Source: Martinezella hainanensis
GTDB taxonomy: Bacteria > Pseudomonadota > Alphaproteobacteria > Rhizobiales > Rhizobiaceae
Direction: 5' to 3'
DNA: 64,000 nt
Assembly: GCF_900094555.1 (NCBI RefSeq)
Contig: NZ_FMAC01000006.1
Span: forward strand, 372,001 to 436,000
The notes under the pieces were generated by a model. That model had not been told where the DNA came from. It saw nothing but the letters and a program-made list of their open reading frames with translations, and ran no database searches. The translations under genes were made by a program, and so were the position numbers. Shown piece after piece: positions 1 through 7,631 of this stretch (the stretch's first letter is position 1; the number at the start of each line of letters is the position of its first letter).

Positions 1-415
1 CGCTGGCAGCCGCTTCTGCAGCGGCAAGACCGGCTGGTCCAGCGCCAATGACCAGCAGATCCATCTCCATGGTTGCGATAGATGCCGGGACGCCGCAGAG
101 ATCTGCAATTTGCCCGGACGCGATAGCCGGACGCGAAGATGGCCTATGAACATGCATGCCAGCTTCGACGGTGGTCATGCAGGCGCGCTGGCTGACTTTG
201 CCGTCGACGGTCACGAGACAATCATGACAAGCGCCCATGCCGCAAAAAAGCCCGCGCGCCTCGCCCTTCAATCCGCGCGAGAAACCGTGCGGCCCACTGG
301 CCTCGATCGCCGCGGCAATCGTCATGCCGTGCACGGCATGACGAGAACGGCCATCGACGAAGAATTCGATGGTCGGCTCTGCTTGGGATCGAGGAGCGGG
401 TGACACGGACGGCAT
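1..415 (-). CDS. [2Fe-2S]/FAD-dependent dehydrogenase, N-terminal part (cut by window edge)
   Basis: Reading from an ATG at 415 towards 1, one open frame encodes a ferredoxin-like domain followed without a stop by a Rossmann FAD site. The first part has the cysteine pattern CGMGACHDC plus a later C (RACMT), typical of the Fer2_4 domain of amine/opine/hydroxyproline dehydrogenases. About 115 residues in, MDLLVIGAGPAGLAAAEAAA gives the GxGxxG dinucleotide-binding motif. In hcn/oox-type enzymes these units may be separate subunits; here they are in one frame, as in sarcosine oxidase alpha. An internal ATG at 70 could alternatively start a separate FAD subunit. The ATG follows the stop of the DapA-like gene by 2 nt, so the two are co-transcribed. 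Likely role: oxidation of an imino acid such as D-hydroxyproline (inference from context). The C-terminus lies outside the window. Confidence 0.7.
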   Translation of the reverse strand, partial: MPSVSPAPRSQAEPTIEFFVDGRSRHAVHGMTIAAAIEASGPHGFSRGLKGEARGLFCGMGACHDCLVTVDGKVSQRACMTTVEAGMHVHRPSSRPAIASGQIADLCGVPASIATMEMDLLVIGAGPAGLAAAEAAAS

Positions 416-417
416 CC

Positions 418-1308
418 TCAGGCGTCGAATTTCAGGCCAAAATCCTGAACCAGCTTTTTCATGGCCGCATCCTGTTCGGTGGGTAGAGGCAGACGCGGCG
501 GGCGCGGCGCACCGGCGCCAAAACCCATATGCCGCAACAGCGACTTCGAACCGGCAACATAGGCCTGCCCGCCGACGGCCTGAATGATCGGCAGCCAATG
601 GAGATAGAGGGCGCGGGCCTCGTCGATCTTCCTTTCGTCGGCCACCAATTCGAAAATACGCGCCATCGGCCCTGGAGCGATGTTGGAAGCGACCGCCACC
701 CAGCCCTGCGCGCCCATGACGAAGGATTCAAAGCCGAGAATGCCGCCGAAAACTGTCATATTGTCGCCTGCAAGCCGGATGATATCACGCACGCGCGTCA
801 CCTCCAGCGTCGACTCCTTGATATAGTCACAGCCATCGATTTCAGCGATCCGCTTCACCAGCTCCGGCTTCAGGTCGACATTGGCCGTTGCGGGATTGTT
901 GTAGACCATGATGGGAATGGAGATCGATGACGCGACGGTGCGATAGTGGTGCACCAGTTCGTCTTCGGTCGGGGTCGAATAAAAAGGCGGGATAATCATG
1001 ACGCCGTCTGCGCCCATCGCTTCCGCCTTGCAGCTCAGACGAACACATTCCCGCGTGTCTTCCGCACCGGCGCCGATCAGGACCGGCACACGGCCGGCCA
1101 CGGTTTCGATCACCGTCCGTGCAACGCCATCGCGCTCGTCTTCGCTGAGCGAGAGAAATTCTCCTGTCGACCCCAACGGTATCAATCCGTGGATGCCTTG
1201 GCGAACCTGCCAATCGGTGAAGGCGGCAAGCGCCTTCAGATCCACCGCACCATGCTCGTCCAGCGGCGTGATCATCACGGTATAAACACCGCGAAATTTC
1301 TTGGTCAT
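418..1308 (-). CDS. DapA-family lyase/deaminase (dihydrodipicolinate synthase superfamily)
   Basis: This 296-residue TIM-barrel protein has the family hallmarks. GSTGE (about residues 46-50) binds the substrate carboxylate, YNNP (about 136-139) carries the catalytic tyrosine, and YIKES holds the Schiff-base lysine. The family includes dihydrodipicolinate synthase, N-acetylneuraminate lyase, KDG aldolase and 1-pyrroline-4-hydroxy-2-carboxylate deaminase. Biosynthetic DapA is unlikely, because the gene sits between an amino-acid ABC transporter and a [2Fe-2S]/FAD dehydrogenase, the layout of hydroxyproline degradation clusters. The deaminase (HypD-type) is therefore the favoured role, by inference. 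An AGGA ribosome-binding site precedes ATG 1308, and the upstream permease gene ends 16 nt away. Confidence 0.85.
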   Translation of the reverse strand: MTKKFRGVYTVMITPLDEHGAVDLKALAAFTDWQVRQGIHGLIPLGSTGEFLSLSEDERDGVARTVIETVAGRVPVLIGAGAEDTRECVRLSCKAEAMGADGVMIIPPFYSTPTEDELVHHYRTVASSISIPIMVYNNPATANVDLKPELVKRIAEIDGCDYIKESTLEVTRVRDIIRLAGDNMTVFGGILGFESFVMGAQGWVAVASNIAPGPMARIFELVADERKIDEARALYLHWLPIIQAVGGQAYVAGSKSLLRHMGFGAGAPRPPRLPLPTEQDAAMKKLVQDFGLKFDA

Positions 1309-1324
1309 GTCGATTATCCTGCTT

Positions 1325-2017
1325 CTAGCGCTTTTCCGTCATGGACAGCCGGGAGTCTGCCTGACCGAAGCGTTTCTCGATGTGGCTCTGGAAAAAGTCC
1401 CAGAGCGTAGTCAAAAGGAGGTAGTAGATGGCGGCTACCGAGAAGAGCTCCAGCACCATGAAGCGCTCCTGGATGAGGACCTGGGTGCGGCGCAGAAGTT
1501 CCTCCATGGAGATGACCGAGGTCACCGACGTCGTTTTGAGAAGACCGTTGACCGAATTTCCGAGCGGCGGAATGATGACCTTGAACGCCTGCGGCATGAC
1601 GATGTGGCGCATGATCTGACGCTCGGTCATGCCGAGCGCGCGAGCGGCTCTCGCCTGCCCTTCGGGGACGGCTTCGATACCGGCACGAATGATCTCGGCC
1701 AGATAGGCCGCCTCGTTGAGCGCGAGACCGATCAGCGCCGCCTCGACAACCGAAAAGCGGATGCCGAACTGCGGCAATGCCGTGTAGATGGCGATCAGTT
1801 GGACGAGCAACGGCGTGCCACGGAAAAGCCAGATGTAGGCCTTGGCTACCAGCTGAACCAGACGCGCCTTCGAACGCCGCATCAATGCCAGGGCGAATCC
1901 GAGGATCAGGCCTGCACTCAGCGAGACCACCGTCAGCCATATAGTGGTGAAGACACCCCCGAGAATGAACGGGTTGAAGAGGTATCCGAAGAAACCCGAC
2001 CAGCTCCAAAGCTGCAT
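1325..2017 (-). CDS. polar amino acid ABC transporter permease (HisM/GlnP type)
   Basis: A 230-residue inner-membrane protein with several hydrophobic segments and the EAA loop of amino-acid permeases (EAAYLAEIIRAGIEAVPEGQ, then EAARALG-like RAARALGMTERQ). It belongs to the HisM/GltK group. I chose ATG 2017 rather than the longer frame beginning at 2050, because GGAAGG lies about 10 nt before it and the protein then begins directly with the aromatic first membrane segment (MQLWSWSGFF). It forms an operon with the binding-protein gene 70 nt upstream and the DapA-like gene 16 nt downstream. No ATPase subunit is present in the window; it may lie beyond position 1 or elsewhere. Substrate unknown, probably an imino or amino acid. 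Confidence 0.88.
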   Translation of the reverse strand: MQLWSWSGFFGYLFNPFILGGVFTTIWLTVVSLSAGLILGFALALMRRSKARLVQLVAKAYIWLFRGTPLLVQLIAIYTALPQFGIRFSVVEAALIGLALNEAAYLAEIIRAGIEAVPEGQARAARALGMTERQIMRHIVMPQAFKVIIPPLGNSVNGLLKTTSVTSVISMEELLRRTQVLIQERFMVLELFSVAAIYYLLLTTLWDFFQSHIEKRFGQADSRLSMTEKR

Positions 2018-2087
2018 GAACGTAACCTTCCTTCCGAAGCGCGCGGCCAAGCCGCGCGCAGCCCTTCCGATGGACCGATCAGTCCAA

Positions 2088-2924
2088 TCAGCGGCCGGGT
2101 CCCTTCACGGAATAGTCGCCCGCCACCATCGGCAAGCCATACTTGTCGAACAACGTCTTTAGCGAACCATCAGCCTTCATCTCCTTCAAGGTCGCCGAAA
2201 CGGCATCGGCAAGCTTGGGGCTTTTAAAGGCAAGAGCGACAGGGGCAGGATAGAGGCCGCTCACGGCGCGCTTGAAGTCGCCGCGCGCATCGTAGTCCTT
2301 TGCAACGGCATCGATCGAGACCACGCCTTGAACCTGACCGGCGCGAAGGGCCTGGTAGGCAAGCGCGAAATTGTCGAAGGTCTGGATCGTCAGGCCCGGC
2401 TTGCCCGCATCCCGCAGTTCCTTGTCGAGCAGACGCGTCTTGGTTTCTTCGAAGCCGCCGATTTCCACACCGATCGTCATGCCGGCCAGATCGTCCTTGC
2501 CGGCGATCTTCTTGTCGTAACCCGGCGCGACGGAGACACTGATCGCCTGATCCTCGTAAGGGATCATCTGCATGATCTTGGCACGTTCTTCGGTAAAGAA
2601 AATACCGGTATCGATCATATCCCAGCGCCCGGATTGCAGGCCCGGCACCATGGCGGAAAACTCGATGCGAATATATTCGGGCTCAAGGCAGAGGCGTTTG
2701 GCGATCTCGGTGCCAAGTTCGATGCGCATGCCTTTCAGATCGCCGCTGGAATCGACGAATTGCAGGGGCGGCAAGGTCGGGTTCGTCGACATGACGAGTT
2801 TGCCGGGAGTGATCAAATCGCCTGCCGCAACCTTCGGCGTGCAGGACTGGGCGAAAGCGACTGATGTCGTCAAGGATAGAAGCGAAGCGGCGAGCAGGCC
2901 GCGTGACATTGAAAATCGAAACAT
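2088..2924 (-). CDS. amino-acid ABC transporter substrate-binding protein
   Basis: A 278-residue periplasmic protein of the SBP_bac_3 family. The start MFRFSMSRGLL at 2924 has an AGAGG site just upstream and gives a normal Sec signal peptide ending SVAFA-QSC; the 24 extra codons of the longer frame would destroy it. The motifs DLITPGKLVMSTNPTLPPL and VGVEIGGFEET-like strands fit the two-lobed periplasmic binding fold. It is the first gene of the minus-strand transport/catabolism operon and feeds the permease at 1325-2017. The 106-nt gap to the GntR gene at 3031 probably holds its promoter. Ligand specificity cannot be read from sequence; the neighbouring dehydrogenase and DapA-family enzyme suggest a cyclic imino acid. 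Confidence 0.88.
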   Translation of the reverse strand: MFRFSMSRGLLAASLLSLTTSVAFAQSCTPKVAAGDLITPGKLVMSTNPTLPPLQFVDSSGDLKGMRIELGTEIAKRLCLEPEYIRIEFSAMVPGLQSGRWDMIDTGIFFTEERAKIMQMIPYEDQAISVSVAPGYDKKIAGKDDLAGMTIGVEIGGFEETKTRLLDKELRDAGKPGLTIQTFDNFALAYQALRAGQVQGVVSIDAVAKDYDARGDFKRAVSGLYPAPVALAFKSPKLADAVSATLKEMKADGSLKTLFDKYGLPMVAGDYSVKGPGR

Positions 2925-3030
2925 GCTGACCTCTGGAGTTATTTTTGTTATGCCCAGACACTTGCATTCACCTGGGATCCCAGTTTTATACAACACTTTC
3001 CCATCGATGCAAGAGATGACTCGATTGCCG

Positions 3031-3678
3031 TCAGAAATTTGTGAGAACGCCTTGGCGAACCGCCTCGAGATGACGCGTCATCGCTTGACGCGCGGCCTCG
3101 GGATCGCTGCCCGCCAAGGCGGCAAGAATGCCGCGATGCTCGGCAACGCCGGGCTTGGCCCGGACGACAGCCATCTGCCGCTCGAAGATCGTCGTATAGC
3201 GGCGCATTTCGCTGATCGTTGCCGCCATGAAACCATTACCGCTCGCATCGGCAATCGACATGTGCAAGGCATCGTCGAATTGCCAGACAAATTCCGGATC
3301 CGGCTCGGCATCCGCCTCGATTGCATCGAGCATCGCTTCCAGCGAATGCAGTGTCGTCGCCGGCATGCGCCCCGCCGCGACCGCGGCCGCGCTGGGTTCC
3401 AGCAACATGCGCATCGCAAGGCTATCGAGATAATCCTTCAAGGTAATGACGCGCACGCACAGTACGCCCTTATCGTTGCGGACAAGCAGCCCCTCGCCTT
3501 CGAGGCGTCCGAGCGCATGGCGCATCGGCGAGCGGGATACGGCATATCGACTTGCCAGCCGCCTTTGCTGTACCACCGATCCGCCTGCAAGCCGAGCCGA
3601 GAGAATTTCTGCCAGAAGCAGCCGATAGGTTTCCTCAGCCAGGCTTTCCTCGGCCGCATCGTCCATCCGGTCGTCCAT
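3031..3678 (-). CDS. GntR-family (FadR/FCD) transcriptional regulator
   Basis: A 215-residue regulator with an N-terminal winged helix-turn-helix (LASRYAVSRSPMRHALGRLEGEGLL) and a C-terminal all-alpha FCD effector domain that includes the metal-ligand-like H in DDALHMSIAD. The start ATG 3678 is preceded by AAGGGG; a longer frame reaching 3804 would overlap the divergent regulator and has no ribosome-binding site. It lies 106 nt upstream of and parallel to the transport operon, so it is the likely local repressor or activator of imino-acid uptake and breakdown. The divergent gene at 3789 encodes a second FCD regulator, which is unusual within one intergenic region. Confidence 0.88.
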   Translation of the reverse strand: MDDRMDDAAEESLAEETYRLLLAEILSARLAGGSVVQQRRLASRYAVSRSPMRHALGRLEGEGLLVRNDKGVLCVRVITLKDYLDSLAMRMLLEPSAAAVAAGRMPATTLHSLEAMLDAIEADAEPDPEFVWQFDDALHMSIADASGNGFMAATISEMRRYTTIFERQMAVVRAKPGVAEHRGILAALAGSDPEAARQAMTRHLEAVRQGVLTNF

Positions 3679-3788
3679 GTATCCCCTTTTTGCTTCTTCA
3701 TGAGTTCGGCTATCATATGTAACACCAATTGCGCCAAGGAAAGCCGTTCGTTGCCAGCGATGTCGGCTATGCGCAGAGCGAGGAAAAG
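3679..3788. promoter_or_regulatory. divergent promoter region between two GntR-family genes
   Basis: A 110-nt AT-richer spacer separates the starts of the two divergent FCD regulators and must carry both promoters. It contains CTATCATATGTAAC around 3711-3724, an AT-rich stretch that could be a -10 region or operator. I cannot identify a clear paired operator by eye. Confidence 0.4.
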
Positions 3789-4457
3789 GTGAGCGACATT
3801 TCAACCCTGCAGGATGTTACATCGACTAGCGGACAGCACAATCTCGCCTCGCTCGCATACAAGGCCGTATCGGACATGATACGCCATCGCCGGCTGAAAG
3901 GCGGCCAGGTCATCGTCGAGGCGAAGCTTGCCGAGGCCCTGGGCATTTCCCGGACTCCTTTGCGTGAAGCCCTGCAGCGGCTGGAAGGTGAAGGCTCGGT
4001 ACGCAAGGGAGACGGCCGCAACTACGTTGTTCGCCGTGTCGATATTGGCGAATATCTGCAGAGCCTGCGCCTGAGACTTTTGATTGAACCTGAAGCAGCC
4101 GTGTTGGCAATCCCCAACATCCCGCGCCGGCAACTCATCGTCGTCAGGCGTGAAATCAACGATCTTCTCGACGCAACGGCTTATCACACAGATGCCCATT
4201 GGGTATCGGACGACAATCTGCACAATCTCATCATCGACCATTGCGCCAACGCGGTCATGGCAAAGGTCTTGCGGGAACTGCGCGCCACCACGCGCCTGTT
4301 CGAGATCGATCGACTGAAAGATCGGCTCAAGCCGGATTCGACAGAACATCTGCTCATCATCGAAGCATTGGAATGCGGCGATGCCCAACAAACACGCCTC
4401 GCTGTCGCCGACCACGTTGAGAGTCTGATTGCTTTTGCGAGAGATCAGTTGGAATGA
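3789..4457 (+). CDS. GntR-family (FadR/FCD) transcriptional regulator
   Basis: A 222-residue protein with a GntR winged helix (LAEALGISRTPLREALQRLEGEG) and an FCD domain (DDNLHNLIIDHC carries the usual D/H ligands). No in-frame ATG occurs near the expected N-terminus. I favour GTG 3789, preceded by GAGGAAAAG; the frame stays open back to 3729. It is divergent from another FCD regulator and about 400 nt upstream of the guanidine operon. Because that operon has its own sigma-54 promoter and riboswitch, this regulator more likely acts on the divergent catabolic genes or on a distant target. The two FCD proteins differ clearly in sequence, so they are not a recent duplication. Confidence 0.83.
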   Translation: MSDISTLQDVTSTSGQHNLASLAYKAVSDMIRHRRLKGGQVIVEAKLAEALGISRTPLREALQRLEGEGSVRKGDGRNYVVRRVDIGEYLQSLRLRLLIEPEAAVLAIPNIPRRQLIVVRREINDLLDATAYHTDAHWVSDDNLHNLIIDHCANAVMAKVLRELRATTRLFEIDRLKDRLKPDSTEHLLIIEALECGDAQQTRLAVADHVESLIAFARDQLE

Positions 4458-4558
4458 TGGCTTTTGAAGCATTGAACCCGCTAGATCGAGCGCGCGTCCT
4501 GATGGGGCTACTTACCACTTCCGCTGCCTAACGAGGAACCAGCACGCCCTTCAAAATC

Positions 4559-4573
4559 GCACATTCTTCGTGC
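4559..4573 (+). promoter_or_regulatory. NtrC-like upstream activator site
   Basis: GCAC-ATTCTTC-GTGC matches the dyad GCAC-N7-GTGC of NtrC enhancer sites. It lies about 85 nt upstream of a consensus sigma-54 promoter, a normal enhancer distance. Binding is inferred; the match and spacing are seen directly. Confidence 0.6.
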
Positions 4574-4646
4574 AAATTTTCAGATTGCCGAAATTTTCAT
4601 CAATGGCGCGGCGCCCTTCCTCAAACAAAATCAACAAGTTATGATC

Positions 4647-4662
4647 TGGCACGCCACTTGCT
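4647..4662 (+). promoter_or_regulatory. sigma-54 (RpoN) promoter of the guanidine operon
   Basis: TGGCACGCCACTTGCT is an essentially perfect -24/-12 element (TGGCACG-N4-TTGCW). Transcription should begin near 4672, immediately before the guanidine riboswitch at about 4681, so the aptamer forms the very start of the transcript. Together with the NtrC-like dyad this points to nitrogen-limitation control. Confidence 0.85.
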
Positions 4663-4680
4663 TTGTGTCTGTCGAGTTGG

Positions 4681-4798
4681 TGGCTAGGGTTCCGGCGCTT
4701 CACACAGAGGCGTGTCTGGTCCGAGAGCCACCACCGGCTGGGGGAGAAATCCCACCGGATGCACGGCGGGATAAAAGCCCGGGAGACCTCGTAAGCCA
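4681..4798 (+). ncRNA. guanidine-I riboswitch (ykkC class) aptamer
   Basis: The region carries the hallmark conserved blocks of this class in order: CTAGGGTTCCGG (from 4684), CTGGTCCGAGAGCC (from about 4716) and ACGGCGGGATAAAAGCCCGGGAGA-type sequence (4762-4786). TGGCT at 4681-4685 pairs with AGCCA at 4794-4798 to close the P1 stem. Guanidine-I riboswitches switch genes on when guanidinium binds. The downstream genes, a transporter, two DUF1989 proteins, a biotin carboxylase and allophanate hydrolase, are the classic regulon of this aptamer. The aptamer is followed at once by an intrinsic terminator, giving transcriptional control. Confidence 0.93.
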
Positions 4799-4837
4799 AG
4801 GGATTGGCGGCGCGATGGTCTTTGCCGATCCCTTTTT
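4798..4837 (+). terminator. Rho-independent terminator of the guanidine riboswitch expression platform
   Basis: GGGATTGGC (4800-4808) pairs with GCCGATCCC (4824-4832), with one G-U pair, and is followed by TTTTT (4833-4837). AA at 4798-4799 can extend the stem and would take the last base of the aptamer P1 strand, so ligand-stabilised P1 and the full terminator compete. The first gene starts 24 nt later. Confidence 0.85.
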
Positions 4838-4861
4838 GAAAAAAGCAAAAGGGGAATTTCA

Positions 4862-5935
4862 ATGCAGACTTTTTCGAAAATCCTTTCCGTCACAGCCCTG
4901 TCCGTGTCGCTTGCCCTCGGGCTCGGCTCCGTCGCCAGCGCTGCACCGAAGACCAGCTTCAAGGTTGCCTGGTCGATCTATGTCGGCTGGATGCCCTGGG
5001 GCTATGCCGCCGATCATGGCATCGTCAAGAAATGGGCCGACAAATACGGCATCAATATCGAGGTCACCCAGTTCAACGATTATGTCGAGTCGATGAACCA
5101 GTACACCGCCGGCGCATTCGATGCCGTGACGCTGACCAATATGGACGGCCTGTCGATTCCGGCAGCGGGCGGTGTCGACACCACGGCGGTCATCGTCGGC
5201 GACTTCTCAAACGGCAACGATGCCGTCATCCTCAAGGACAAGGCCAATCTCGCCGACATCAAGGGCCAGAACGTCAACCTCGTCGAATATTCCGTCTCGC
5301 ATTATCTACTCGCCCGCGCGCTCGACAGCATCAAGCTCAGCGAACGCGACGTGAAGGTCGTCAACACCTCGGACGCCGATATGGTCGCGGCCTACAAGAC
5401 GCCTGATGTTTCCGCTGTCGTCACCTGGAACCCGCTGGTTTCGACCATCCTCGAGGACCCGACGGCAAAGAAGGTCTTCGACAGTTCGCAGGTGCCGGGC
5501 GAAATCATCGACCTGATGGTCGCCAACAGCAATGTGCTGAAGGACAACCCGAATTTCGGCAAGGCGCTCGCCGGCATCTGGTATGAAACGGCCGCACTCA
5601 TGAAGGCCGACTCGCCGGAAGGCAAGGCTGCCCGCGAGGCCATGGGCAAGGAGTCGGGCACCGACCTCAAGGGCTTCGAAGCGCAGCTCGCGGCAACGCG
5701 GCTTTTCGACAAGCCCGCCGACGCGCTCACCTTCACCACCTCGCCGAACCTGCCGAAGACCATGGACCTGGTGCGCAACTTCCTCTTCCAGAAGGGGTTG
5801 CTCGGCAATGGCGCGCCTTCCGCCGATGTCATCGGCATCGAAATGCCCGACGGCAAGGTGCTTGGCGACAGCAAGAACATCAAGCTTCGCTTCACCGACG
5901 CCTACATGAAACCCGCCGCCGACGGCTTGCTCTGA
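4862..5935 (+). CDS. guanidine/urea-carboxylase-associated ABC transporter substrate-binding protein (NMT1/TauA type)
   Basis: A 357-residue periplasmic binding protein with a clear Sec signal (cleavage near ASA-APK, residue 27) and the SsuA/TauA/NMT1-type fold. AWSIYVGWMPWGYA follows maturation and VEYSVSHYLLARAL lies mid-protein. It is the first gene after the guanidine-I riboswitch, with an AAGGGG ribosome-binding site. Proteins of this group are commonly annotated as the urea carboxylase-region periplasmic component. The riboswitch makes guanidinium or a guanidino compound the likelier ligand (inference). Permease and ATPase genes follow directly. Confidence 0.9.
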   Translation: MQTFSKILSVTALSVSLALGLGSVASAAPKTSFKVAWSIYVGWMPWGYAADHGIVKKWADKYGINIEVTQFNDYVESMNQYTAGAFDAVTLTNMDGLSIPAAGGVDTTAVIVGDFSNGNDAVILKDKANLADIKGQNVNLVEYSVSHYLLARALDSIKLSERDVKVVNTSDADMVAAYKTPDVSAVVTWNPLVSTILEDPTAKKVFDSSQVPGEIIDLMVANSNVLKDNPNFGKALAGIWYETAALMKADSPEGKAAREAMGKESGTDLKGFEAQLAATRLFDKPADALTFTTSPNLPKTMDLVRNFLFQKGLLGNGAPSADVIGIEMPDGKVLGDSKNIKLRFTDAYMKPAADGLL

Positions 5936-5992
5936 GCCTTCTTGAACGGCGGCGCGCCAGCGCCGCCAGCCATTCCTTCCGCGGAGCTCTTC

Positions 5993-6811
5993 ATGCGTTG
6001 GATCAATACCAAGCCAAGTTCCGGTGCGCAGCTTGCCTTGACACTTCTGCCCTTTGCGCTGCTGATCATCGCCTATTCGATCGGTTCTGCCGCAAGGCTT
6101 GCCGAAAATGCCAATGACAAGCTGCTTCCCAATTTTTCGGGCTTTGCCGACGCCATCAACCGCATGGCTTTCATCGCCGATCCGCGTACGGGGGACTATC
6201 TGCTGTGGTCGGATACCGGTGCAAGCCTGGTGCGGCTGCTCTCCGGCCTTGGCATATCGACGGCGATCGCGCTTTGCCTGGGCATGCTGATCGGCATGCT
6301 GCCTTATTTAAGGGCGCTTCTGTCACCCTTCGTCGCCGTCATTTCCATGGTGCCGCCGCTGGCATTGCTGCCCATCCTCTTCATCGTCATGGGTCTTGGG
6401 GAAACCTCGAAGATCGCGCTGATCGTCATCGGCGTCGCGCCGACGATGGTTCGAGATCTGGCCCTGAAGGCACTGGAACTGCCGCGTGAACAGATCGTCA
6501 AGGCCGAGACGCTTGGCGGCTCCTCCTGGCAGATCGCCCTTCGCGTCGTACTGCCGCAGATCCTGCCGCGGCTCATTACCTGCCTCAGGCTGCAGCTCGG
6601 CCCGGCCTGGCTGTTCCTGATTGCCGCCGAGGCAATTTCGTCGGACTCCGGTCTCGGCTACCGCATCTTCCTCGTCCGCCGCTATCTGTCGATGGACGTG
6701 ATCTTTCCCTATGTCGTCTGGATCACGCTGCTCGCCGTTCTGATGAACTACCTGCTCGATCGCGTCCGCATCGCCGTCTTCCCATGGTCCGAACTGGAGA
6801 AGCAGGCATGA
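5993..6811 (+). CDS. ABC transporter permease of the guanidine operon
   Basis: A 272-residue membrane protein of the SsuC/TauC group with about six hydrophobic segments and an EAA loop (VKAETLGGSSWQIALRVVLPQILPR). ATG 5993 is preceded by GCGGAGC; the longer TTG-initiated frame from 5942 runs through a GC-rich inverted repeat in the gap and is unlikely to be translated. It lies 57 nt after the binding-protein gene and overlaps the ATPase gene by four bases (ATGA), so the two should be translationally coupled. Partner of the proteins at 4862 and 6808. Confidence 0.9.
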   Translation: MRWINTKPSSGAQLALTLLPFALLIIAYSIGSAARLAENANDKLLPNFSGFADAINRMAFIADPRTGDYLLWSDTGASLVRLLSGLGISTAIALCLGMLIGMLPYLRALLSPFVAVISMVPPLALLPILFIVMGLGETSKIALIVIGVAPTMVRDLALKALELPREQIVKAETLGGSSWQIALRVVLPQILPRLITCLRLQLGPAWLFLIAAEAISSDSGLGYRIFLVRRYLSMDVIFPYVVWITLLAVLMNYLLDRVRIAVFPWSELEKQA

Positions 6812-7629
6812 GCGAACTTAAGATAGAAAAGGTCTGGAAGGAATATGGCGACCAGATCGTGCTCGAGGATGTGTCGCTGACCGTCGCCTCGCGCGCCTTC
6901 GTCGCGCTCGTCGGCCCCTCCGGCTGCGGGAAATCCACCTTCCTTCGCATGCTGCTCGGGCAGGAACAGCCGACGCGGGGCACGATCCTTCTCGACGGCG
7001 CACCCCTTCCCTTGGAACCCGGCGCCGATCGTGGCGTGGTCTTCCAACGTTATTCGGTCTTTCCGCATCTGACGGCGCTCGGCAACGTGCTGCTAGGCAA
7101 GGAACTTGCCGCCTCGCGCTACAAGGCAAGGCTCTTCGGCCAGGCTCGTCGCAGCGCCATCGACGAGGCACGCGCGCTTCTTGCCGAAGTCGGCCTTGCC
7201 GGCGCGGAGAGCAAGTATCCGGCCCAGCTTTCGGGCGGCATGCAGCAGCGCCTGGCGCTTGCCCAGGCGCTCATCATACGCCCCAAGGTGTTGCTGCTCG
7301 ACGAACCCTTCGGTGCGCTCGATCCGGGCATCCGCGCCGAAATCCATACGCTGATGAAACGCCTCTGGCACGAGACGCAGATGACCGTGGTCATGGTGAC
7401 CCATGACATGCGCGAGGCCTTCACGCTTGCCACCCGCGTCGTCGCCTTCGAGCGCCGCCGCGATCGGCCGGAAGAAAAAGAGCGCTACGGCGCGACAATC
7501 ACCAAGGACATTTCCATCTGGCCGCCGCGCATCGCCGGCACAGCCTCGATCTTTGGCCCCGACCGGGACGGCCCGGTCTCTTCCCTGGGGCACCGCCGGG
7601 ACGACCTGGCACCGTCGGGAGACTTTTAG
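6808..7629 (+). CDS. ABC transporter ATP-binding protein of the guanidine operon
   Basis: A 273-residue ATPase with Walker A GPSGCGKST (36-44), signature LSGGMQQR (141-148), Walker B LLLDEP (162-167) and the switch histidine in VTHDM. It belongs to the SsuB/TauB group that energises NMT1-type importers. ATG 6808 overlaps the permease stop. The last 40 residues, after FERRRDRPEEKERYG, form a poorly conserved tail typical of the urea carboxylase-linked subfamily. The next gene starts 2 nt after the stop. Confidence 0.92.
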   Translation: MSELKIEKVWKEYGDQIVLEDVSLTVASRAFVALVGPSGCGKSTFLRMLLGQEQPTRGTILLDGAPLPLEPGADRGVVFQRYSVFPHLTALGNVLLGKELAASRYKARLFGQARRSAIDEARALLAEVGLAGAESKYPAQLSGGMQQRLALAQALIIRPKVLLLDEPFGALDPGIRAEIHTLMKRLWHETQMTVVMVTHDMREAFTLATRVVAFERRRDRPEEKERYGATITKDISIWPPRIAGTASIFGPDRDGPVSSLGHRRDDLAPSGDF

Positions 7630-7631
7630 CC

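Noticed and set aside
4551..4862. 103-codon minus-strand frame
   Set aside because: It overlaps the sigma-54 promoter, guanidine riboswitch and terminator, whose signals are much stronger.
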